Notes: generated by a model not told the origin, from the sequence alone. Positions 1 through 9,399 are shown, numbered from the stretch's first letter. The stretch is 40,359 nt of DNA from Alphaproteobacteria bacterium (GCA_028696805.1 JAQVGI010000003.1:1-40359); one strand, 5' to 3'. Made by a program: numbers and translations.

Positions 1-216
1 GACCTCGACATCCCGCCGGATGGCGTCGTTCTGGGCTTCCAGAAAGCTGACGCGCGCTTTGAGCGCGTGGAACGCGTCGTCGAGCCCCCGGGCGTAATAC
101 GCTTCCAGCGCCTGGGCGAATACATCTCCGGCTTCCGTGATGTTCGCGAGGAAAGTGCCGATTTTGGATTCCAGCTCTTTCGTCTTTCGAAACAGGTTCC
201 ATTGGATTTTATGCAT
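1..216 (-). CDS. DUF47/PhoU-like protein, N-terminal part (cut by window edge)
   Basis: Only the first 72 codons are in the window; the rest lies beyond base 1. The N-terminus starts MHKIQWNLFRKTKELESKIG and continues as charged amphipathic helices (FLANITEAGDVF, ARVSFLEAQNDAIRRDV). This matches my memory of the DUF47 (PhoU-divergent) family, helical proteins usually paired with Pit-type phosphate transporters. The start codon overlaps the last 8 bases of prfB and follows a GGAGG site at about 8 bases, so it is translationally coupled to prfB as the third gene of the mrcA-prfB operon. No transporter is visible here; one may lie just outside the window. Family assignment rests on a short N-terminal piece, so it is moderate. 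Confidence 0.6.
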   Translation of the reverse strand, partial: MHKIQWNLFRKTKELESKIGTFLANITEAGDVFAQALEAYYARGLDDAFHALKARVSFLEAQNDAIRRDVEV

Positions 217-1319
217 GGTTTTCCTCCGTTTTCCGCGTCAGGGCCGCCCGCATCAGCCCGTTGAGATCGCCGTCCAGAACGCCGCGCGCGTCCGAGGTTT
301 CGAAGCCGGTGCGCAGGTCCTTGACCATCTGGTACGGCTGCAGGACATACGAGCGGATCTGGTTGCCCCAGCCGTTGTCGCCCTTCGCCGATTCGGCCGC
401 AGTCTGGGCGGCGTCGCGCTTTTGCAGCTCCGCCTCATACAGCCGCGCGCGCAGCATCGCCCAGGCCTCGGCGCGGTTCTGGTGCTGCGACCGGTGCATC
501 TGGGAGCTGACGGCGATGCCGGTCGGCAGGTGCGTGATGCGGACGGCGCTCTCCGTCTTGTTGACATGCTGGCCGCCGGCGCCGGACGCGCGGTAGACGT
601 CGACGCGGCAGTCCGCCGGGTCGATGTCGATTTGAATGGAATCGTCGACGGCCGGCCACACCCAGACCGACGCGAAGCTGGTGTGCCGCCGCGCGTTGGC
701 GTCGAACGGCGAAATCCGCACCAGCCGGTGCACGCCGGATTCGTTTTTCAGCCAGCCGTAGGCGTTGCGCCCGCCGATTTTCAGCGTCGCGGACTTGATG
801 CCGGCCTCCTCGCCGTCGCTCTGCTCTATCGTGCGGATGACATAGCCGTTCTGCTCCGCCCAGCGGGTATACATGCGCCGCAGCATGTCCGCCCAGTCCT
901 GGGATTCCGTCCCGCCGGCGCCGGCGTGGATCTCTAGAAACGCGTCGTTCGCGTCCGCCTCGTGGTTCAGCAGGCTTTCCAGCTCCGCGGCATCGAACGT
1001 GGGCGCCAGCTTTTGATAGCCCTCCTCCGCGTCGCGCAGCAGCGCGTCGTCGGCTTCCGCTTCGGCCAGTTCGATCAGCGCATAGCCGTCGCGCTCTTGG
1101 CGCTCCAATTCCCGGACGGCGCCGATGCGGGCGGCCAACGTGTTGCGCTCACCCATCAGGCGCGCGGCTTTTTCGGCGTCCGTCCACAGGTCCGGGTCGG
1201 CCGTTAATGCGTCGAGTTCTTCTTGGCGGAGCAGGGCGTCTCCCCAGTCAAAGACACTCCTTAAGCATCCGGATCACGCGCACATATCTGTCGTGCAGGG
1301 CGATGATTTCTGCTTTCAT
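209..1319 (-). CDS. prfB: Peptide chain release factor 2 (programmed +1 frameshift)
   Basis: RF2 reads UAA and UGA stop codons and triggers peptidyl-tRNA hydrolysis in the ribosome. The GGQ catalytic motif is present as RASGAGGQHVNKTESAVRITH, and family blocks such as HAGAGGTESQDWA and GVHRLVRISPFDANARRHTSFAS are clear. The gene starts at ATG 1319 and runs 23 codons to an in-frame TGA at 1250-1248. The reading frame continues after a +1 shift (CTT-TGA-C), giving about 369 residues, the normal RF2 length (E. coli 365). Reading only the second frame from an internal ATG at 1156 would lose the N-terminal helices, so the frameshifted product is the right model. The start overlaps the mrcA stop (TAATG), with AGGAGG upstream. 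Confidence 0.95.
1246..1262 (-). promoter_or_regulatory. RF2 autoregulatory +1 frameshift site
   Basis: On the minus strand the order is AAGGAG, TGT, CTT, TGA, C. The internal Shine-Dalgarno-like AGGAG lies 3 bases before the CTT slip codon and the in-frame TGA, the same geometry as the E. coli prfB site (AGGGGG TAT CTT TGA C). When RF2 is scarce the ribosome pauses at TGA and slips +1, making more RF2. What is seen is the motif and the frame relationship; the mechanism is established knowledge for this family. Confidence 0.93.
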
Positions 1320-3712
1320 TAATAAAATCCTCCTAAATCGGGAATGTTTTCGTCTTTAATCGTGATGTCGCGGCCGATGATTTTCGTCGGCTTGAACAAA
1401 TCCGCATCCACGCGGTAGGCTTCCAGGATGATGTTCTTGTCCCCCGGCGCGGCGGGCTCGCCCGTTTCGGCGTTGATCCGCACCAGCTTGACCGAGCTGG
1501 GGACGCGGAACGGGATGACCGGCTGACCTTGCAGCGCCCGCTGCATGAAGTCGCGGAAAATCGGCGCGGCCACGACGCCGCCGGTGTCGTTCGGCCCCAG
1601 CGTCTGCGGGTTGTCGAACCCGATCCACACGCCGACGACCAGGTCGGGCGAAAAGCCGACGAACCACGCGTCGAAGCTGCTGTTGCTGGTGCCGCTCTTG
1701 CCGCCCAGCGGCCGTTTCAGCACGCGCACGGCGGATCCCGTGCCGCGCTCGATGACGCCGGTCAGGATGTTGACCATCTGGTAGGCGCTGGCGGGGTCTT
1801 GAATCTGCGCGCGGGCATCCTCCAACGCCGGCGGCTCGTCCGGCGAGGCCGCATCGCCGGCGCAGGCGGGGCAGGCGCGTTCATCGTGTTTGTAAATCGT
1901 TTTCCCGTTCCTGTCCTGGACGCGGTCGATCAGGCTCGGGGTGATTTGCTTGCCGCCGTTGACCAGCGACCCGTAAGCGGTCGTCAGCCGCGCCAGCGTC
2001 GTTTCGCCCGAGCCCAGCGCGGTCGACAGATCCGGCTTCAGGTTGTCGGAAATGCCGAACTTCCGGCCATACTGCGTGATTTTGCGCATGCCGATGGCCT
2101 GCGCCAGCCGGATGGTCATCAGGTTGCGCGATTTTTCAACGCCGACGCGCAACGTGCTGGGGCCGTAGAAGACGCGCCCGTAATTCTGGGGCTTCCACAA
2201 TTCGCCGGTTTCCTTCTCCATCACGATCGGCGCGTCCAGGATCAGGCTGGACGGCGTGTAGCCGGAATCCAGCGCCGCCAGATACACGAACGGCTTGAAC
2301 GACGATCCGGGCTGGCGCCACGCCTGAACCGCGCGGTTGAACTGGCTTTTCTGATACGAGAAGCCGCCGGCCATCGCCAGCACGCGCCCCGTGTGCGGAT
2401 CCATCGCGACCAGGGCGCCCTCGACCTCGGGCATCTGGCGCAGCAGGTAGGCGGCGTCCTCGCGGCTTTTGCGGGACACATAGACGATGTCGCCGACTTT
2501 CAGAACATCCGACGCCTTGGCGATTTTCGCGCGGGCGATTTTTCCGTCCGGCAGCGCCGCCCGCGCCCAGGCCAGGTCGCCGGCTGCGATCGTTCCGGTT
2601 TCGCCGTCGGACAGCGCGACGGAGGCCGCGGCGTCCGTCAGCTGATACACGACCGCGTGCCGCCATCCGGCCGGCGCGAAGGTCGGCAGCGTCATTTCGA
2701 GCATCTTTTCGCGGGCCTCGTTCGCCGTTTCGAAGTGCGCGACCGGCCCGCGCCAGCCGTGCCGCCTGTCATAGGCCAGCAGCCCGTCCGCCAGCACCTG
2801 CGCGCCGATCCTCTGCAGATGCGGATCCAGTGATGTGCGGATGAACAGCCCGCCGTCGTAAATCGCGTTCTCGCCGTATGTGTCCGAGATAAACCGCCGC
2901 ACCTCCTCGGCGTAGTATTGGGCGTCGGCCACGATGCTTTCGGGGCGCTCGACGATGCGGATGGGCTCGCGCGCGGCTTTCAGCATGTCCGTCTCGGCGA
3001 TGTATCCGTCGGCATGCATCCGCGACAGGACCCAGTCGCGGCGCTCCTTGGCCGCCTCGGGGTGCCGGACGGGGTGGTAGTTGTTGGGCCCTTTCGGCAG
3101 CGCCGCCAGGTAGGCCGCCTGCCCCAGCGTCAGCTCGGACATGTCCTTGTTGAAATAATGTAGCGCCGCGCTGGCGACGCCGTATGCGCTCTGCCCCAGG
3201 TAGATTTCGTTCAGATACAATTCCAGAATGTGGTCTTTCGTGAACGTCTGCTCCATCTTGCGGGCCAGAAGCGCCTCGCGGATTTTGCGGGAAATGGAGC
3301 GCTCGTTGCCCAGCAGGAAGTTCTTGGCGACCTGCTGCGTGATCGTCGACGCGCCGACAACGCGCCGGCCCGTCCCGATGTTCCGGATGTTCGTGATCAC
3401 GGCGCGCGCCAGCCCCTGGACGTCGATGCCGCCGTGCGTGTAGAAAGTCTTGTCCTCGGCCGAAATGAACGCGGCGCGCAGCAGCGGCGGTATCTTGTCC
3501 ACCGGGATGAACGTGCGCTTTTCGCTGGCGTATTCGGTCAGCAGCGACCCGTCGCTGGCATACAGGCGGCTGGTGACCGGCGGCCGGTAGACGGCCAGCT
3601 GCTGGTAATCCGGCAGCCCGATGGAGTAATGCAGCACGACGACGAACACCGCCGCCGCCAGCAGGAAGCAGCCGAAGAAAAAAACGCTGATGAGATTAGC
3701 GATGAGTTTCAT
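1319..3712 (-). CDS. mrcA: Penicillin-binding protein 1A (bifunctional transglycosylase/transpeptidase)
   Basis: Class A PBP, about 797 residues, polymerising and cross-linking peptidoglycan in the periplasm. It has an N-terminal membrane anchor (LIANLISVFFFGCFLLAAA). The GT51 transglycosylase domain contains the EDKTFYTHGGIDVQG block and GASTITQQVAKNFLLG. The transpeptidase domain has SxxK (GSSFKP), SxN (KSRNL) and KSGT (GGKSGTSNSSFDAW). The ATG at 3712 gives a sensible anchor; the frame stays open to a TTG at 3748, which would add 12 residues, and neither start has a strong ribosome site. It is the first gene of mrcA-prfB-DUF47, and its stop overlaps the prfB start by one base. The divergent gene at 3847 shares its upstream region. 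Confidence 0.93.
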   Translation of the reverse strand: MKLIANLISVFFFGCFLLAAAVFVVVLHYSIGLPDYQQLAVYRPPVTSRLYASDGSLLTEYASEKRTFIPVDKIPPLLRAAFISAEDKTFYTHGGIDVQGLARAVITNIRNIGTGRRVVGASTITQQVAKNFLLGNERSISRKIREALLARKMEQTFTKDHILELYLNEIYLGQSAYGVASAALHYFNKDMSELTLGQAAYLAALPKGPNNYHPVRHPEAAKERRDWVLSRMHADGYIAETDMLKAAREPIRIVERPESIVADAQYYAEEVRRFISDTYGENAIYDGGLFIRTSLDPHLQRIGAQVLADGLLAYDRRHGWRGPVAHFETANEAREKMLEMTLPTFAPAGWRHAVVYQLTDAAASVALSDGETGTIAAGDLAWARAALPDGKIARAKIAKASDVLKVGDIVYVSRKSREDAAYLLRQMPEVEGALVAMDPHTGRVLAMAGGFSYQKSQFNRAVQAWRQPGSSFKPFVYLAALDSGYTPSSLILDAPIVMEKETGELWKPQNYGRVFYGPSTLRVGVEKSRNLMTIRLAQAIGMRKITQYGRKFGISDNLKPDLSTALGSGETTLARLTTAYGSLVNGGKQITPSLIDRVQDRNGKTIYKHDERACPACAGDAASPDEPPALEDARAQIQDPASAYQMVNILTGVIERGTGSAVRVLKRPLGGKSGTSNSSFDAWFVGFSPDLVVGVWIGFDNPQTLGPNDTGGVVAAPIFRDFMQRALQGQPVIPFRVPSSVKLVRINAETGEPAAPGDKNIILEAYRVDADLFKPTKIIGRDITIKDENIPDLGGFY

Positions 3713-3759
3713 GCGTTTCAGGATATCTTTTTTTGGATGAAAAAACAACTAAAATAGTA

Positions 3760-3788
3760 TTGCAATCCGAAAATAAACGGAGTATAGT
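3760..3788 (+). promoter_or_regulatory. Sigma-70-type promoter for the 3847 gene
   Basis: TTGCAA at 3760-3765 and TATAGT at 3783-3788 are separated by 17 bases, about 60 bases before the start of the membrane protein gene. It lies in the AT-rich divergent gap with mrcA. Confidence 0.6.
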
Positions 3789-3846
3789 GGCTTGTATCAG
3801 GTAAAATAAACTGATGACACCCGGTGCAATCATGAAGGAGGAGACT

Positions 3847-4812
3847 ATGGTGCAAAAGGCAAAAAAATCCAAGAAGAAAGTCGTTGTCCGGCCCGCGAAA
3901 AAGGCGGCCGCCGCAAAGGCGCGCCCGCAAAAAGCGGCCGTCCGGCGCGTCAAGAAGGCGGCGCCCGCGCCGCGGAAAACGCCGCTTGTCGTCGGTCCGC
4001 AGAGAACGGCCGCCGCGCGCCTGCCGGCGGTATCGGACATCCGCCTGCCCGCCGTCGTCGAGCGGAAGCCGTGCGGCTTCCTGAACAAGGCGTCCTCGGG
4101 CCTGCTGTTCGCCGTTTATGTCCTGGCGGTCGGGCTGATCGGCAGCATCGCGATGCCGGTTCTGCTGACGAAAGCGGTCGTCCTCGTCGGCGTCCTGGCG
4201 CTGCTGTGGCAGATCGCGAAGACCGCGCGCGTCTACTGGCGCCGCCAGCTGGTCCTGGCCGCGGTGTCCGCCGCCCTGATGTACCAGTTGTTCACGACAT
4301 TGAGGGCGGGGTTCCCGGACACGGCCTACTTGTCGCTGATGCTTCTGCCGCTGATGCTGTTCTTCGCGTGGCACAACCCGCAGACGAACAAAGGCGTCGC
4401 CGGATTCCTGGCGCTGTTGCCGATACTGATCTTCATGAGCTTCGTTTCGGGCATCGTCGGGCTGGTGCACGCCGGCATGGGCGCGTGGATCGGGCCGGTG
4501 TTCCTGGTGACGGCGCTGTTTTTCCCCGTCCTGCTGGCCGTCCATTGGATCTGGCTGAAGCTGCTGATGGGATGGCGGTGGTTCGCGGCGGTTCTGGTGC
4601 TTGAAATCGGCTCCCTGGTGATCCTGTCCCGGGTCACGATGCCGCTGCTGGCCAGGCTGAGGGCCATGCCGGCGCCGGATTGGCGCATGACGGAAGCCGC
4701 GCAGCCGCAGATCGCCCTGCTGACGGGCATATTCCTCGCGACGCTGGTGCTGTCTTTGCTTGGCGCCTATGCCTATCACTTCGTGAAGTTCGTCCGGCGG
4801 CGCCGCGGATAA
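3847..4812 (+). CDS. Multi-pass membrane protein with histone-like Lys/Ala/Arg N-terminal tail
   Basis: I do not recognise a family. The 321-residue product starts at ATG 3847 (AAGGAGG, 5 bases upstream). Residues 1 to about 75 are almost entirely Lys, Arg, Ala, Val and Pro, with repeats such as KAKKSKKKVVVRPAKKA and KAAVRRVKKAAPAPRK, like the tail of histone H1-type bacterial proteins. After that come about seven hydrophobic segments (for example LLFAVYVLAVGLIGSIAMPVLL and YLSLMLLPLMLFFAW), ending in a basic tail (FVKFVRRRRG). The tail would be cytoplasmic and could bind nucleic acid or acidic surfaces; that is inference. It has its own promoter and is followed after 3 bases by dtd, so dtd and murA are probably co-transcribed with it. 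Confidence 0.7.
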   Translation: MVQKAKKSKKKVVVRPAKKAAAAKARPQKAAVRRVKKAAPAPRKTPLVVGPQRTAAARLPAVSDIRLPAVVERKPCGFLNKASSGLLFAVYVLAVGLIGSIAMPVLLTKAVVLVGVLALLWQIAKTARVYWRRQLVLAAVSAALMYQLFTTLRAGFPDTAYLSLMLLPLMLFFAWHNPQTNKGVAGFLALLPILIFMSFVSGIVGLVHAGMGAWIGPVFLVTALFFPVLLAVHWIWLKLLMGWRWFAAVLVLEIGSLVILSRVTMPLLARLRAMPAPDWRMTEAAQPQIALLTGIFLATLVLSLLGAYAYHFVKFVRRRRG

Positions 4813-4815
4813 GCG

Positions 4816-5262
4816 ATGCGTGTCGTATTGCAACGGGTGACAAAATCCGCTGTGTCGGTTGAAGGCCGGGTCGTTGGCCAGATCGGACGCGGGTTTTGTT
4901 TATTGCTGGGCGTCGCGCCGGCGGATACGGAGGAAGATGTCGGCCGGATGGTGCAGAAGGTTGTCGGGCTGCGCGTTTTCGAGGATGAGAATCGCAAGAT
5001 GAACCGATCGCTGCAAGACATCGGCGGCGAGGCGCTGGTCATCTCGCAATTCACGCTGCTGGCGGATTGCAACACCGGACGCCGCCCCAGCTTCACCGGC
5101 GCGGGCTCCCCCGAAAATGCGAATCAATTATACCAGCTGTTCGTCCGGAAAATGGCCGAGGCGGGCATTCCGACCCAGACGGGCATTTTCGCCGCGGACA
5201 TGTCCGTCGAAATCCACAACGACGGGCCCGCGACATTCATATTGGAGAGCCCCTCGAAATGA
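4816..5262 (+). CDS. dtd: D-aminoacyl-tRNA deacylase
   Basis: The 148-residue product matches the DTD family length of about 145. DTD hydrolyses D-aminoacyl-tRNAs (and glycyl-tRNA-Ala), protecting translation from chirality errors. The active-site blocks are visible: SQFTLLADC (family SQ-T motif), TGRRPSFTGAGSPE, and the cross-subunit Gly-cisPro loop, here HNDGPATFILE where most members have GPVT. The start follows the preceding stop by 3 bases, and its own stop overlaps the next start (ATGA), so it sits in a tight operon upstream of murA. Confidence 0.93.
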   Translation: MRVVLQRVTKSAVSVEGRVVGQIGRGFCLLLGVAPADTEEDVGRMVQKVVGLRVFEDENRKMNRSLQDIGGEALVISQFTLLADCNTGRRPSFTGAGSPENANQLYQLFVRKMAEAGIPTQTGIFAADMSVEIHNDGPATFILESPSK

Positions 5263-5411
5263 CCGCGGAGGATTTGGAGCAACAGGCGCGCAAGCTTTTG
5301 AACCTGTCCGGCAAGAAGGCCGGGCGGTTCGCGCGCGAAGCGGCGGCGTTGCGCGCCAATTTAGAATTACGCCGGAAACAAAAAGGCCACACATGCAAGC
5401 ATTCAAAATAA
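5259..5411 (+). CDS. Small charged protein coupled to dtd (unknown function)
   Basis: This 50-residue frame starts at an ATG that overlaps the dtd stop (ATGA) and ends inside the first codons of murA. The product (MTAEDLEQQARKLLNLSGKK, then AREAAALRANLELRRKQKGH) is helical and strongly charged. Similar short Ala/Arg-rich helical proteins are common in alphaproteobacteria, but I cannot name a family. The two-sided overlap (4 bases with dtd, 19 with murA) argues that it is translated and couples the two neighbours. Confidence 0.6.
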   Translation: MTAEDLEQQARKLLNLSGKKAGRFAREAAALRANLELRRKQKGHTCKHSK

Positions 5412-6661
5412 CGGGCGGGAAAAAACTGACGGGAACGATTGCCGTCCAGGGCGCCAAGAACGCGGTTCTGCCGCTGATGGCGGCGGCGCTGCTGACGGAC
5501 GAGCCCGTTACGCTTCGCAACACGCCGTATTTGTCGGACGTGCACACCTTGTCCGACCTGCTGGCCAGCCTTGGGGCGGAAATAACCCACGGCGCCGACA
5601 GCATCACGGTGCGGGCGAAGAACATCACGAACCTGTGCGCGTCGTATGAGTTCGTGTCGCGGATGCGCGCGAGTTTTTGGGTGCTCGGGCCGCTGCTGGC
5701 GCGCTTCCACGAGGCCAAGGTGTCGCTGCCGGGCGGGTGCGCCATCGGCGCGCGGCCGGTGGACAGGTATTTGAAGGCGTTGCAGAACATGGGCGCCTCT
5801 CTGGACATCGCGCACGGGTATGTCGTCGCGCGCGGGAAGCTGCACGCCGCGGAGCACACTTTTCCGAGCATTTCCGTCGGCGCGTCGCACAACACGATCA
5901 TGGCGGCGGTGCTGACGCCCGGCGAGACGATCCTGCACAATGTGGCCGTCGAGCCCGAGGTCGTCGACCTGATCCATCTGCTGCAAAAAATGGGCGCGCG
6001 GATCGAGGGCGCCGGCACGCCGACGCTGCGCATCGCGGGCGTCAAGAAACTGCACGGCGCGACGCACGATGTCATTCCCGACCGCATCGAAACGGCGACG
6101 TTCGCGGTCGCCGCCGCGATGACGCAGGGGCATGTCTTCATCCAAAACGGCCGGCTGGACCTGATGCATGCGGTTGCGGACACCCTGACCCCCAGCGGCG
6201 TGAAGCTGGTCCAGAAAAAGGAAGGGCTGGATGTCGACGCCACGCGGGCCGCGCCGGTGTCCGTCAATGTCGTCACGCGCGAGTATCCGGCTTTTCCGAC
6301 GGACGCGCAGAGCCTGCTGTCGGCGTTTCTGTGCGTCGCGGACGGCACGGCGAGCATTCAGGAAAACATTTTCGAAAACCGCTTCATGCACATTCCGGAA
6401 TTGCAGCGGATGGGGGCGGACATCGATGTCATCGACAACCACAGCGTCGTGATTCGCGGCGGAAAGCCGCTGTCCGGCGCCGTCCTGACCGCGTCCGATT
6501 TGCGGGGGGGCGTCGGGCTGGTGCTGGCGGCGCTGGTCGCGGAGGGCCAGTCGGTGATTCAGCGGATTTACCACATCGACCGCGGGTATTACCATTTGGA
6601 GGAAAAATTGAAAGCGCTGGGCGCGGACATCGAGCGCTGCCGCTTCCCGGACGGGGAGTGA
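5393..6661 (+). CDS. murA: UDP-N-acetylglucosamine 1-carboxyvinyltransferase
   Basis: MurA transfers enolpyruvate from PEP to UDP-GlcNAc, the first committed step of peptidoglycan synthesis in the cytoplasm. The 422-residue length is typical. The start ATG (MQAFKITGGKKLTGTI) is followed by VQGAKNAVLPLMAAALL, the substrate-binding KN motif. The catalytic Cys is present at about residue 116 in PGGCAIGARPVDRYL, so the fosfomycin-sensitive Cys form is expected. ALVAEGQSVIQRIYHIDRGY near the C-terminus is also family-typical. It is the last gene of the run starting at 3847. Confidence 0.96.
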   Translation: MQAFKITGGKKLTGTIAVQGAKNAVLPLMAAALLTDEPVTLRNTPYLSDVHTLSDLLASLGAEITHGADSITVRAKNITNLCASYEFVSRMRASFWVLGPLLARFHEAKVSLPGGCAIGARPVDRYLKALQNMGASLDIAHGYVVARGKLHAAEHTFPSISVGASHNTIMAAVLTPGETILHNVAVEPEVVDLIHLLQKMGARIEGAGTPTLRIAGVKKLHGATHDVIPDRIETATFAVAAAMTQGHVFIQNGRLDLMHAVADTLTPSGVKLVQKKEGLDVDATRAAPVSVNVVTREYPAFPTDAQSLLSAFLCVADGTASIQENIFENRFMHIPELQRMGADIDVIDNHSVVIRGGKPLSGAVLTASDLRGGVGLVLAALVAEGQSVIQRIYHIDRGYYHLEEKLKALGADIERCRFPDGE

Positions 6662-6676
6662 GATTGCTTTCATTTA

Positions 6677-6736
6677 ATATCCCGCCCGTCTCGGTTTTAC
6701 CAGTGTCGGGAAAAAATCACCAGAGAGGGCGGGTAT
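6677..6736. repeat. Inverted repeat between murA and the AT-rich gene, possible bidirectional terminator
   Basis: AATATCCCGCCCGTCTC at 6677-6693 is an imperfect inverted copy of GAGAGGGCGGGTATT at 6722-6736, with a loop of about 28 bases. It sits between two convergent genes, where a shared terminator is expected, but there is no clean T-run. It also marks the edge of the AT-rich patch. Confidence 0.4.
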
Positions 6737-6780
6737 TTACCCCAACATTTTGTTGATTGATATAACCTTGCCCAATACCT

Positions 6781-7659
6781 TTACTTTCCTTTGTTAGACT
6801 TCTTAAAGCCTTCAACAATCCACTTAATGGCACAAGACAGATAAAATGGAAAATAGAACATAAAGATTATTCCAAATAGCCAAAGAAGGTATGACCAATT
6901 TGTGAGTTTCACAACTATATCGTGCTCCATTGGCCACACAACTAATGCGCATGGGGGCCCCCGATCCGTTCCTGCTCGTGCCTCTCTATATATTCCATAT
7001 CTATCCTGTTCAACCCATTTACGCAACAAAGGATCGTTGGCTTTACACCAATTATAGTAGCCATTTGCTAATGAAAGTTCAGGCTCTTTTTGTAGGAAGA
7101 CAAGTTTCCACTGATGAAAGGTTATTATAGCTGTTGGATACATGCTTTTATAGATATTTTCTAATTGTTGTTCTGTAAGTTTATTAGAATAATATAAGTT
7201 CTGAACTTCCCTGATTCCATGATATTTTTTATAGGATATATTATTGTCCAATTGGCTCATCCAAATAGAGAAAGATAGTAATGAAATAAGCAGGCCTAGA
7301 ACAAACGATATCCTTCTAACGCCTTTGTTTTTGATATAAGAAACAGATAGAATACTTTTTATGCCCTTTTTATCAAAAGGGGAAAAAAATAACAATACTA
7401 ACACCAGCACTAAAATAAGAAATCCATAATCTAGTCCTGTCCCATAGTCTGTTGGCGTCTCCTTGGTAACAGGGTCAATCTTTTTGAATTGTGTCCAATA
7501 ATTATTCTGCGCTTGCTCTACGTCGTTTTTAATGGTTTTAGATATTTGGTTATCAAAAACGCCAGGAAATCTGTCTGAAATAAAAGCCCTTATTTGCTCT
7601 TTGGGCATTTCGTCAGGAAACCTGACATTGTCCCCGTTCGGCATTCTTACAATAGGCAT
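6781..7659 (-). CDS. AT-rich predicted membrane protein, unknown
   Basis: The 292-residue product starts at ATG 7659 with AAGGAG upstream. The N-terminal 35 residues (MPIVRMPNGDNVRFPDEMPK, then EQIRAFISDRFPGVF) resemble a short motif I associate with phage and mobile-element proteins (Pro-Asp-Gly ... Phe-Pro-Asp-x-Met ... Glu-Gln-Ile). Hydrophobic stretches at about 74-93, 113-133 and 255-280 predict three membrane segments. Between them is a soluble domain rich in Tyr, Lys and Trp. Base composition is far more AT-rich than murA and recA on either side, which suggests acquisition. No function can be assigned. Confidence 0.6.
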   Translation of the reverse strand: MPIVRMPNGDNVRFPDEMPKEQIRAFISDRFPGVFDNQISKTIKNDVEQAQNNYWTQFKKIDPVTKETPTDYGTGLDYGFLILVLVLVLLFFSPFDKKGIKSILSVSYIKNKGVRRISFVLGLLISLLSFSIWMSQLDNNISYKKYHGIREVQNLYYSNKLTEQQLENIYKSMYPTAIITFHQWKLVFLQKEPELSLANGYYNWCKANDPLLRKWVEQDRYGIYREARAGTDRGPPCALVVWPMEHDIVVKLTNWSYLLWLFGIIFMFYFPFYLSCAIKWIVEGFKKSNKGK

Positions 7660-7815
7660 ACTCTACTCCTTCCTAAAACTTTCGATAACAATACCGATAA
7701 TCTTTGTTTCGCCAGATTCATCAGCTCAATCCTAATTCGCGTATTCTGTTTTTCATATTTTCCATCGTAATACAAACGATATCGCAATGCAAGGGAAACA
7801 AAAATACATTTGATA

Positions 7816-7840
7816 TAAAAAACCCGCCAGGGTGGCGGGT
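7816..7840 (-). terminator. Rho-independent terminator for the 7853-8101 gene
   Basis: On the minus strand AACCCGCC-ACC-CTGGCGGGTT is followed by a run of T. It lies just downstream of the small gene at 7853-8101. Confidence 0.75.
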
Positions 7841-7852
7841 TGGTTCAAGCGG

Positions 7853-8101
7853 TTAGCGCTGATGTTCTTTTTTGATCCTGCGCTTTGCCCTGTTCAGCTG
7901 GGCCGCCGCCGGATGGTCGCCGATTTTGAACGAGACGCTTCCCTCGACCCGGACATGCTCGATGCCGGATTTCGCCAGCCGCGCCGCCGCGTTCAGGAAA
8001 GAAATCAGATCCGCGATTTGCTCCGGGGTCGGCGCGGGCGTTTCATCGCTCGGCGTGACGGGGGACAGGACGCGCGTTCCGGGTTTTTTGAATTTGGCCA
8101 T
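7853..8101 (-). CDS. Small hypothetical protein
   Basis: The 82-residue product starts at ATG 8101, preceded by AAGGAG; a longer reading to 8176 has no such site. The sequence begins MAKFKKPGTRVLSPV and contains a Thr/Pro-rich linker, a helical section (EQIADLISFLNAAARLAKSG), then HVRVEGSVSFKIGDHPAAA and a basic end. I do not recognise the family. It is a single-gene unit with its own terminator, divergent from recA. Its GC content matches the core genome, unlike its neighbour at 6781. Confidence 0.65.
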   Translation of the reverse strand: MAKFKKPGTRVLSPVTPSDETPAPTPEQIADLISFLNAAARLAKSGIEHVRVEGSVSFKIGDHPAAAQLNRAKRRIKKEHQR

Positions 8102-8236
8102 TTTTCGACTCCTTGTTTCGATTGCCCGTTCAGGATAACATAAAAAGGCCGTTTTGTCAAAAAAATTGACAAACAAAACAACAATTCACTGATAATAAAA
8201 GATAAAAAAATATATGCGGTTTTTTCAAAAAAAGTA

Positions 8237-8286
8237 TTGTATTTTGAAAAAAGACGCGTATACTAGGTATAGAACAAAAGTAGAAC
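8237..8286 (+). promoter_or_regulatory. recA promoter with LexA (SOS) box
   Basis: TTGTAT at 8237-8242 and TATACT at 8259-8264 (16-base spacer) form the promoter. Just downstream, 8272-8286 reads GAAC-AAAAGTA-GAAC, which on the other strand is GTTC-TACTTTT-GTTC. This is the alphaproteobacterial LexA operator GTTC-N7-GTTC. Its position over the transcription start would block initiation until LexA is cleaved. The match to the consensus is exact; control by LexA is inferred from the family. Confidence 0.85.
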
Positions 8287-8304
8287 ATTCAAACAGGAGG
8301 AACC

Positions 8305-9342
<1,038 letters not shown>

Positions 9343-9369
9343 GTCTTATCCCGTTTGTTTTCTCCTCCG

Positions 9370-9399
9370 AAAATCCCCCGACACCCTCGGGGGATTTTT
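9370..9399 (+). terminator. recA terminator
   Basis: AAAATCCCCCGA-caccc-TCGGGGGATTTTT: a 12-bp stem with a 5-base loop and a T-run, 28 bases after the recA stop. The A-rich left flank could let it also work for the convergent gene ending at 9425. Confidence 0.88.

Noticed and set aside
6662-6780. Transposon end at the inverted repeat
   Set aside because: No transposase and no target-site duplication seen; a shared terminator between convergent genes is simpler.
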